DNA from: Russula earlei
Lineage: Eukaryota > Basidiomycota > Agaricomycetes > Russulales > Russulaceae
Length of the DNA: 64,000 nucleotides
NCBI GenBank assembly: GCA_025769875.1
Contig: JAGFNK010000007.1
Location: 124,001 to 188,000, forward strand
Reading direction: 5' to 3'
The notes beneath the pieces were generated by a model. That model had not been told where the DNA came from and did not search any database. It worked only from the letters and a program-made list of their open reading frames with translations. A program made the position numbers and the translations under genes. Every line of letters begins with the position of its first letter. Position 1 is the first letter of the stretch. Shown here piece after piece: positions 42,721 to 51,503 of the stretch.

Positions 42721-42921
42721 AAATATTCAAATACTTGTTGTTTGATTTTTCCCTCAGTCTTTCATACACAAGACTGAGGTCAGTACAACACCCCTTTTAC
42801 CGCTCTCCCTAAGATCTAATACCATACATAGTATCAATCCTTGTAGGTTAGCTTACTAACTAATACAGTCTTTCACACACAAGACTGAGCAAAGCTTCCT
42901 TTAGCTTCAACAATTCTAACA
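42721..42921. repeat. LTR-like relic with paired inverted motifs
   Basis: Contains CCTCAGTCTTTCATACACAAGACTGAGG-type hairpin at 42,752-42,779 and a second similar copy at 42,866-42,888, 111 bp later, the same layout as in the Gypsy2 spacer (106 bp apart). It ends TTCTAACA at 42,921. Probably part of the LTR of the element that supplied the gag-like frame. Confidence 0.45.
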
Positions 42922-43505
42922 GAGTTGGCATGCTGATGGCGGAGTGCAGCACACAATGAAGACTGATGGCAGGTCAATGCAGGCAGTGTGACTGGCGTGG
43001 CTGCAACTGCAGGTGTGGAGGGCCGAATGTGAGTTGGAAGGGAGTGGTGTGACGGATGCAGCTGAGACAGCAGGTGTGGTGGGAATGAGGGCAAAGGATG
43101 GTCAGAATGGAGAGGTGAGAGGGGCAATGAGTGGCTGGCCACAACTCCAATTGCACTGGAAACAATGTTGCACACCACAACACTTGAGTCAAAAACACTA
43201 TGGGGCTGCCTCAAGACAGCCCATGGGTACAACATGAGGGAAAAATAATAGATATAGACCATGATTTTGAGTTGTAATTCATCTAATACACATGTGGAGG
43301 TGGCTTGAGTTTAGCTCTACCAATTCTCACTCAAATCTCATAAAAACAATGGGGCTGCCTAGCCCTCATTCAGGCAATTCAGGGACAATAAGTTTTATGT
43401 GAATTGAAGCTGTTTTGAGGGAGATATTCATCCCGCATGTTTGAGGGGGTTTCTGCGCCGATTTGGGTGGAATTCAAGCTCTGCCAAGTGCGCTGAAAAT
43501 GGCAA
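42922..43505. repeat. Right terminal inverted repeat of the P element and inner flank
   Basis: From about 43,130 to 43,505 this is the reverse complement of 30,222-30,600 and of 51,504-51,880. The inner 42,922-43,130 is Pro/His-coding-like low-complexity sequence shared with no protein I recognise. Confidence 0.75.
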
Positions 43506-43511
43506 ATAATT

Positions 43512-43734
43512 CAATTATTAATAAGTGCTTCTGTGGCAGTACAGGAACATCTGGGACAGAAGCAATGCTACTCATTGCTTCTTCAATACATCTTCAGAAA
43601 GATACGATCAATGCGTTCCGAATGCGATATCAATGGACATAAACGATCAAGATCTGATGCACATGTGATGCAAATGGTGCAGTCCATAGTTCAGGTGTTC
43701 CAGCATCTTCTGGACCCCAAACCACTTGGTAACA
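43512..43734 (+). mobile_element. Truncated LTR-D fragment
   Basis: Matches the last about 200 bp (plus-strand sense) of LTR-D, for example ACAGGAACATCTGGGACAG and the end CACTTGGTAACA. An internal piece is missing near 43,526. It abuts the Gypsy3 reverse transcriptase at TTCCAAACC, so an LTR-D copy jumped into Gypsy3 and was later damaged by the P element side. Confidence 0.75.
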
Positions 43735-44310
43735 CTTCCAAACCATGATGGACAACATATTCCAAGAAGAGCTAGCCCAAGGATGGCTCAAAATTTATAC
43801 TGATGACATTATTATTGCAACAGAAGATGATGAACTGGAACATACACAAAAGGTCAATCATATCCTATCCAAACTTAAGCAACACAACCTCTATCTCAAA
43901 CCATAAAAATGCCAATTCCACAAAAACAAGGTTGAATACCTCAGAGTAATCATAGGAGAAGGAAAAATAACCATGGATCCTGTTAAAGTTAAAGCGATCA
44001 ACAACTGGCCAACCCCAACAACACTGAAAGAAGTCAGAAGTTTCCTGGGATTCTGTAACTTTTATTGTAACTTCATACCAAACTTCTCACTAAAAGCCAG
44101 ACCATTGAATGATCTAACAAAGAATAATAAACAATGGGAATGGATGACAAAAGAAGAATGGGCCTTCTTAGACCTAAAAGAGACATGCACATCATACCCA
44201 GTACTTTGTACCCCAGGTTAGACAAAACAGTTCATCCTAGACACCGACACATCTGGATTTGCTGTAGGAGCAGTCATATCTCAAGAATACAAGGACAGCC
44301 TACACCCAGT

Positions 44311-45140
44311 TGTCAAGACATGTACTGCTGATCACTAAGGACTCAGGAGCAGGTGGGCAAGGGTCGGAACAGACGGTACGTGGCGTAAACTGGCGTTGAA
44401 CAGGAGGACGAGCCAAACAACTAGAAGATACCAGATGGGGACTGGTACGTGTTGCAAGAGGCAGAGGTGAAGAGTAGAGGCCAGTGCAATGAGGGGCTTT
44501 AAACAAGGCAGTTGTTGAAGAGTACCTTGAGGACGAGGGAGGACTTTAGACTGAGTGGTCGCAGGGGAGTACCCAGGAAGATGAGAGTATCACAAATGGA
44601 CAGTCTGACGACTGCCATACTTCATTGGGGCTTATATACAGTGTACAGGGTCGATTACAAAGAACTGAGACTATTCTAGACTCTTTGGTACCATCCAATA
44701 GGACTACAGAGGCATAAACTTGCTTGTGTCAAGTTTCAGGCTTACTGAGCATATTACTGATCATTGCTGGAGCGATGACATCATTATGATGTCACTGTGG
44801 AGCACTTAGTGAGCCTATGAGGTCACTGTGGAGTTGCTCAGTCAGCCATGATGTCATTGGAGCCTTGATGATGTCAGATGAGTTATGCAACAGTTTCTAA
44901 GAGTTTCTGCCGCTGTTTTGGGTTTCTGGTGGTTGGGTGACCATGTGGCTGCCACGCGATGATTACCCGATTAGGAAATGGGTGCCTGGTCGTGTTATAG
45001 TGCCTATACAATAGCGATATCTTGCACCGCAGGAGGGATAGCCCAGAAAACGGAAGGGAGTTGGTAATGCAATGTGAGAGAGGTCTCTCTTGAGTGAAAT
45101 AGGACCATCTATGGCCAGGACCTGGCCTTGGTTTGTAACA
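44311..45140 (-). mobile_element. Solo LTR-A, antisense, in Gypsy3
   Basis: 830 bp, reverse complement of the Gypsy1 LTR, duplication CCAGT at 44,306-44,310 and 45,141-45,145. It interrupts RNase H between the codons for HPV and AYYS. Confidence 0.95.
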
Positions 45141-45300
45141 CCAGTAGCTTATTACTCCTGAACACTACTAGATGCAGAAAGAAATTACGATGCACATGAT
45201 AAGGAACTAGCAGCAGTAATTTTCAGACTAAAAAGTGGATGACCGTTCTTTTAAGGAGCTGATAAACTGGTCAGAATAAGAACAGACCACAAGAACCTAA

Positions 45301-45854
45301 GGCCCCTTTTACCAACTGAGAATTCTTGAATCTTGAACTTGAACTTGGATTTCAGGATTTTCCAGGAGTGACAGGAATGACAGGTATGATGTAAGTGACA
45401 TAATAAACTAATATGAGTCCATTTCAAAACTGAGTTATTTTTCAGTGTGATTTGCTGGGTTTACATGTGATATGTAAAATATTTTTTCTAACCCTTCCTT
45501 CCACTCCTTCCAAGTGGGGTATTGCAAGCATGTCATTGAGGCAGAATATGTGTCACCAATGTGTAGGTGCACATCTTTGTGCAAATTTTGTATGTGCAGC
45601 TCTGGTGAAAATGGGGCTGCAAGCACCCAGATGTTGAGCTTGAGTTGGACTGCTTGATTCCAAGTTTGATGCTGACACATCATGTGTAACCCCATATATG
45701 CAAATATGCAAATGACAACAGAAAAAAATGCATATTAATTTATTATATACATCATATCACTTACATCACTCCTGTCACTCCTGTCACTCCCAGAAAATCC
45801 CAAAATCCAAGTTCAAGTTCAAGATTCAAGAATTCTTGGTTGGTAAAAGGGGCC
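45301..45854. mobile_element. PIF/Harbinger-type MITE with TAA target duplication
   Basis: 554 bp, flanked by TAA (45,298-45,300 and 45,855-45,857). Terminal inverted repeats of roughly 100 bp begin GGCCCCTTTTACCAAC and continue AATTCTTGAATCTTG... The interior is AT-rich and non-coding. TAA (TWA) duplication and GGCC-type ends are typical of Tourist/Harbinger MITEs. Removing it with one TAA restores HKNLTYF in Gypsy3 RNase H. The partner transposase is not in the window. Confidence 0.88.
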
Positions 45855-46657
45855 TAACCTATTTCAAAGAACCACAAAAACTGACAGGACAACAAGCCAG
45901 ATGGATGCAATACATGCAAGACTTCAACATCACCATGGAACATGTCCCAGGACACACTCACACAATCACTGATACACTCTCTTGTTATAAAGACCTTAAC
46001 AAGGGGGTAGAAGAACAAAAACCACCTTACTCCCACCCAAAAGTTTTATGTGAAAAATCTACCTACCAGACAAACCCAACAAATGACAAGAAATTCTTAG
46101 ACAATTCCATGACACCCCCTTCGCAGGACACCCCAGAATAGCCAACACTTGGAATCTGATCAAACAGCATCATGAAGGACCCAGACTACAACAATTTGTG
46201 GAGCAATACATCAAGGGTTGTGCCAAATGTCAAGAATCTAAAACCAACATACCAAGAAAAAAGGCCGCAACCTTTCCACTCAACACACATGTTGAACAGG
46301 GCCCATTCCAATACGTATCAATGGACCTTATCACAGACTTACCCAAATCAGAAGGATTTAACAGTGTCCTCACCATCATCAATCAAGGATGTTCCAAAGT
46401 GGCAAAATTCATCCCATGCAACAAGATGATTGATGGAACAGGTGTTGCACATGAATATCTGAAACATCTTGTGCCCTGGTTTGGAATTCCCAAAAGAATC
46501 ATTTCTGATAGAGATCCCTGATTCACATCAAACTTCTCTAGGGCCATGTGTAAGAATCTAGGCATCAAACAAAACATGGCCACCGCATTCCATCCCCAAA
46601 CCAATGGACAAACTGAAAGAATGAACACCTGGCTAGAACAATACCTAAGGCCCTGGA

Positions 46658-47178
46658 TGTCGTAAATTACCCCCTTGTCGGTTTGTCTCTGGTTTCCTTG
46701 TTATTGTTCTCCCCTTTTCACCCTCATCCCCTTGGTTACTGTTTCATCCCTTGATACTGATGATCTTTTGTTGTTTCACCTATTGTGTTTCACTTATTGT
46801 TTGAGTTCCTTTTGCTATTGGTCCACCTTTATCTATTGTTCTACATATGGTACTGTACAGCCTCACTAGATACAGTATTTAAGCACCTGTAAAAGCTGGG
46901 GAATGCCCCAAGCTTAGCTTTGTCCCATTCCCTGTCACATCCCTTTGCCCTGTACTATCTCTCAATCACAACTTGTGTTGTGCTGGCTTATACTCTGCTT
47001 GACTTGAGCTCATGACAAGGAACCTTCAGATTAGGTCATCTTTTGACTTAGTCTTGAGACACTAAACCTCTGAACCGGTCCCTTTGAGCCAGCCCCCACT
47101 GAATCCTTGAATCAAGTCACAGGGACTTGGCCCCATTGAATCCTGAGCTAACACTCTTACGGCTGTGATGCCATAACA
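46658..47178 (+). mobile_element. LTR-B copy with internal deletion
   Basis: 521 bp, TGTCGTAAATT to CCATAACA. Lacks about 75 bp found in other copies (the CTCTTCCTCCTC block). The flanks CTGGA and CAAGC do not match, so unlike the other LTR-B copies it is not a simple solo insertion: either one side was deleted or it marks an ectopic recombination. Confidence 0.8.
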
Positions 47179-47196
47179 CAAGCTAAGCTTTCTTAC

Positions 47197-47699
47197 TGTC
47201 ATGAACCATTCTCCGGAGAGGGCCCTTGAAGGACCCTTCCTTATGAGAGGAAACCCAGCCTCTATGGTGTCACCCTATTCACACGAGCAAAAGGGGTGAG
47301 TAGAGGTGTCCACAATATCATGTGCGCATTGTCGCACAAGCAGTTCTCAGCACAATTGACATACAGCAAGCGCCACTTAAGGGCAACCCTTTTAGCAATA
47401 AAGGACAGTACTAGGACCTTCCTAAGGACCCTTTAGGACGACTCTAAGTGCTCTACAAGAGACACTAACAATGTCAAAGACCCTGCAACGCGTTATTAGA
47501 CTAACTCTAATAACTATAGAACAAACTATAAGGCAATACTAAGAACCTTAATAGAAACATTAGGGTTGACTCTAAGGACCCTAATAGAACTATATAAGGG
47601 GCCTTATAGGATAACACTATTCCCTGAACCAGACTACAAGTCCTCAAATGACCGGCCCTAAACTAACTAACAGAAAATGAATCAGATGATTGCACATGT
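47197..47699 (-). mobile_element. Truncated LTR-C, antisense
   Basis: Starts TGTCATGAACCATTC and is the reverse complement of the 3' half of LTR-C until about 47,699 (CTTGCACATG region), where similarity ends. Shares the interior with 40,620-41,102. Confidence 0.85.
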
Positions 47700-48386
47700 A
47701 AGGTGTGACTCGGGTACGGGTGACACCGTGACAATTTGGTCACAGGTAGGCGCAGGTATGGGTATGGTTTTAAATTTGTCACACCCATGCAACACCGCAC
47801 CCTTATCGGCTGGGTTTACGGGTATTGAAAGCACTATTCAAGAGTCTCCTGCCACAGGGTGACAGCTTGCACAGGCTCGGGACCAGCCCAAACGGAAGCG
47901 ATTGTTGATCACAATCGTGAGAAAACTGGTGAGTGCGACTCGGACTCAGCCGCTGCCTCCCTTTATGTGAAGACGGCACTTAGTGCCATGTTTGCAAAGT
48001 CATATGACATGGGTCAGAAGGGTCGGTTCATCGAGATCTGGCTGGATCATATAAAGGTGAGCGAATTATCTTCAACATCTCACTTGTTGCTCATGCCTCG
48101 CAATTTGGGGTCAAAGTCCTCAGCAAAGTCATCGCGCTCTTCACGGCAGACTTTGGCATTGACCTCTTCCTTTGCCAGTGCAGTCAAGTCGAGCACCAAG
48201 GCACTCCAGCGTGGAGTCAAACGTAGCATTGCAAATGGCTTGAAGGCAATCACCCAGCCTCTCAAGCGCGCAAAGCATGTGGCATCCAATGCCACCTCCA
48301 CACCCAGCACTGATGATGGATGATCATATGAGTATCAGCAGCAATGGCGCAACTGGCGATGCTATCGAGATTGAATCAGATAACGA

Positions 48387-49092
48387 TGTAGCGCGTCCGG
48401 TGACGTGCGAGTGAGATCGTAAGGCTGACCGGTCCAAGCAGAAAGAGTAGAGGAGGGGGGGAGAGGAGGAACAAGTGGTCGCGCGCAGTCGTTCTGGTTC
48501 AGGCAGAGGTGGACAGATGAGGGGGAAAAGATTCTGATTCCACTGGACTTCTCTTTTTTACTACAAGGTAGCTAGGTGTTTTATATACAAGAAGGGGAGT
48601 AGTAAGAGGGGGCATGTAATGAAAGGAAATGAGATGATGAAAGGAAGTAGAGTCTTGAAAGGCAATCGAGACCGGGCGAGGTGGTCTAGGCGATCGTGAA
48701 AGGCTCAACGCGGAAACGCGTTGCGTGTGCCGGAGCGTGGGGTGCGTGCGCGTATGGCGATGGGTGGGCGATGCGGTCGTCCGGGTCTTGACGTCAGGTG
48801 TGAGGTGGTAGGCGTGCTCGTGAGGTCGGTGCGTGGTCGGTGGCAAGGGCTGCAATGCGGTCGGTGGCGGACAGCCTGGCACGCAATTGTGTCTTGTGAG
48901 CATTTGGCATACGCGTGGTTGGTAGAAAGGGCTTGAAGTTGGGCACAAGAGAGGTTGCGGGTGCGTGCGTGTGTGTGTGCAGCTGTTGGCAAGGGATGAA
49001 AGCGAGCTGAGGCAAGGGAGAGGATAGGCGTCACGTCGTGTCGCGTCGCGTTTCCGCACGTGATTTCGTGGCCAGCCATAATCCTCCTTACA
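48387..49092 (+). mobile_element. LTR-E-like repeat, best copy
   Basis: 706 bp, TGTAGCGCGTCC to TCCTTACA, in the hAT gene between codons for acidic residues. Contains TTTTATATACA as TATA-like box. Related pieces lie at 9,831, 25,006, 39,749 and 53,580. The TG...CA ends suggest an LTR. The flanks (AACGA and ATGAG) do not form a duplication, so the exact class is unproven. Confidence 0.6.
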
Positions 49093-50124
49093 ATGAGGAG
49101 CTTGAAAAAGACCTACATATGTCGTTTCATTATCATTTTTTACCTCTTTTGCTTACTTGGACACTAGAAGATGCAAAGAAGTCATGGCGGTCCCCCATCT
49201 ACACATTTTTCAAGCCCGACATCTCTATTCAAATTCACAAAAACCATGTCTCCCACTTCTTCACCTGTTTGTCAAAACATTGCAAGACAGGCTCGAAAGG
49301 CATTCAGTGCTATCAAGATAAGGGCGACAAATCTTCAACTGCGAATCTCAAGCACCATGCCATCCGATGCTTTGGCAAGGACGCAGTGAATGCAGCTATG
49401 AAGGGCGAGGCTGCTAGTGAAGGCCGCACTGGCAACATATTTGCAGCATTTGCCCGCCAAGGACAGTGGCCTGTCACGTACTCGCATCGAGCACACACAA
49501 ACACAGAATTTTGGTAAGTAGTACTTATTATCAGCTAAATGCTCTATTCTAAACACGTTGAACAGCGTGCACATTGCAAAATGGGTGGCAGAATGCAACC
49601 GTCCTCCACAAATTGTCTCTGATCCCGAGCTCATCAATATTTTCAAGACCAGGCACCCCAACCATAAAGTTCCATGTCCAAACATGGTTCGACGTGATGT
49701 CAAGGCCGCATACATCAAGTGCTGTGAACGGATAAGCAAACTACTGCGAGAACACCCAGGTCGCATTCACTTCACGACCAATTGTTGGACTTCAACCAAC
49801 CACCACGCGTTCGTTGCCTGGACTGTACACCTTGAGCATCAAGGTGCCATGCTAGCTTTCTTACTCGATATCATTGAGGTTCTGGAATCTCATATGGGTA
49901 CAGCTTTGGCAAAGGCCTTTCAGAAGATGCTCGAAACGTTTGGACTCCAAGATCGTATTCTGGCCATAAACGCTGACAATGGATCTGCAAATGACATGCA
50001 GACCAAAGCTCTTGCAACGATGGAGAACTCTTTTGATGGACAAAACCACGTCCGCTGTTTCAATCACACTCTGCATCTCTCGGCCAAAGCCCTCCTCAGC
50101 CCATTCAATGCTGCATTAGCTGGC

Positions 50125-50953
50125 TGTCAAGACACGTACTGCTGATCACTAAGGACTCAGGAGCAGGTGGGCAAGGGTCGGAACAGATGGTACGCAGCGA
50201 AGGCGGCGTTGAACAGGAGGACGAGCCAAATGACGAGGAGGTACCAGATGAAGACTGGTAGGTGTTGCAGGAGGCAGAGGCGAAGAGCAGAGGCCAGTGC
50301 AGCGAGAAGGCTTTAAACAAGGCGGTCATTGAAGAGTACCTTGGAGGCGAGGGGAATCTTTAAACTGAGCGGTCGCAGGGGAGTACCCAGGAAGATGAGA
50401 GTATCACAAATGGACAGTCTGACGACTGCCATGCTTCATTGGGGCTTATATACAGTGTACAGGGTCGATTACAAAGCACTGGGACTATTCTAGACTCTTT
50501 GGTACCATCCAATAGGACTACAGAGCCATAAACTTGCTTGTGTCAAGTTTCAGGCTTACTGAGCGCATTACTGATCATTGTGGAGCGATGACATCATTAT
50601 GATGTCACTGTGGGGCGCTTAGTGAGCCTATGAGGTCACTGTGGAGTCGCTCAGTCAGCCATGATGTCATTGGAGCCTTGATGACGTCAGATGATTTATG
50701 CAACAGTTTCTAAGAGTTTGTGCCGCTGTTTCGGGTCCATGGTGGCTGAGTGGCCATGTGGCTGCCACGCGATGATTACCTGATTAGGAAACCGGTGCCT
50801 GGTCGTGTTAGAGTGCCTTTGCAATAGCAATATCTTGTACCACAGGAGGGATAGCCCAGAAAATGGAAGAGAGTCGGCAATGCAAAGTGAGAGAGGTCTT
50901 TCTTGAGTAAAATAGGACAATCCTCGGCCAGGACTTGGCCTTGGTTCGTAACA
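50125..50953 (-). mobile_element. Solo LTR-A, antisense, in the hAT gene
   Basis: 829 bp, duplication CTGGC at 50,120-50,124 and 50,954-50,958. Removal rejoins the hAT frame (AALAG then ISDNND). Confidence 0.95.
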
Positions 50954-51503
50954 CTGGCATATCCGATAACAATGATGAAGTTGGTGAAGATGGTGCACTC
51001 AATGAAGAAGACGAGGACGAAGATGAAGACGGATCAGATGTACCGGATGAGGATGATGATGATGATGGTATTGATGAACTTGAGAACCTAGATGAGGAGA
51101 AGAAGGAAGAGATCATGGAAACTACAACTACTGTTCGTCAAATCATGATGAAGGTATGTACTATCTTAGTTGTTCCCTGGGACTCAGAGTAACCACTGAT
51201 CTTGATTCAATAGCTTCGTCATCTGTCATTTGCTATCATTCACTCAACAACTATCACTCTCCCGAAGTGGCGCAAGTGTTGCAAGGAGCTCGGACTCAAG
51301 CCACACCTCATGCTGCATGACGTTGTGACACGCTGGAATTCAACGTACTACATGCTTTGTTTTGCAACGAAATATCGTGAGGTTATTGATGCAATGATGG
51401 CCGACAAGGTCCTCAAGCTTCAGAAGTATGAGCTTGATGATGAAGAGTGGGTTATCGTTGAAGATCTTGTCTTGGTACTACAGGTAAGTCATATTTTTAC
51501 TTA

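Larger units (their letters stand above)
30222..43505. mobile_element. Family P TIR element carrying Gypsy2 and LTR-C
   Basis: Left TIR starts TTGCCATTTTCAGCGC at 30,222 after TA; right TIR ends with the complement at 43,505, followed by ATAA. Gypsy2 (30,610-39,748) and a solo LTR-C (40,175-41,102) are nested, each with its own duplication. Without them the element is about 3.2 kb and colinear, in inverse, with the P element at 51,504-54,399. The interior holds an LTR-E-like piece (39,749-40,174), an Ala/Ser/Pro-rich gag-like frame on the minus strand and a retroelement LTR-like relic (about 42,721-42,921). No transposase recognised, so it is non-autonomous. Confidence 0.8.
43735..46657 (+). 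pseudogene. pol: Gypsy3 pol fragment (reverse transcriptase, RNase H, integrase)
   Basis: Starts mid reverse transcriptase: FQTMMDNIFQEEL, catalytic IYTDDIIIA near 43,800, FLGFCNFYCNFI, then RNase H (FILDTDTSGFAVGAVI), split at 44,311 by a solo LTR-A and at 45,301 by a MITE, resuming LTGQQARWMQYMQDF, HVPGHTHTITDTLS, and integrase (IKGCAKCQ, VSMDLITDLPKS, IISDRDP, FHPQTNGQTERMNTWLEQYL) to 46,657. Breaks: TAA at about 43,903 (LKP.KCQF), TAG at 44,219, several TGA, and frame changes near 46,140-46,200. A different and older lineage from Gypsy1 and Gypsy2; it has no LTRs of its own here. Confidence 0.85.
47700..51503 (+). pseudogene. hAT transposase gene with BED finger, broken by three insertions
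   Basis: Parts: a basic Ser/Lys-rich N-terminus with ATG at 48,094 (MPRNLGSKSSAKSSR); an acidic piece to 48,386; a BED zinc finger at 49,150-49,380 (SWRSPIYTFFK, CKTGSKGIQC, LKHHAIRC); an intron at 49,514-49,565; the hAT core (HFTTNCWTSTNHHAF, LAINADNGSAN, HVRCFNHTLHLSAKALL); an acidic loop (DEDDDDDGIDELE); an intron at about 51,152-51,212; then MLHDVVTRWNSTYYML. The C-terminal dimerisation region is absent. Inserted: LTR-E (48,387), solo LTR-A (50,125) and a P element (51,504, in an intron after VLVLQ). The 47,700-47,880 stretch with GGTGTGACTCGGGTACGGGTG may be its left end. A TGA or frameshift lies at 48,321. Confidence 0.8.

Noticed and set aside
46653..47183. Fourth LTR-B as a simple solo insertion
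   Set aside because: The 5-bp flanks differ (CTGGA, CAAGC), so it is listed as a copy with altered borders.
48387..49092. A 5-bp target duplication for the LTR-E copy
   Set aside because: The flanks AACGA and ATGAG do not match. ACGAT/ACAAT would need the ends to be shifted away from TG...CA, so no duplication is claimed.
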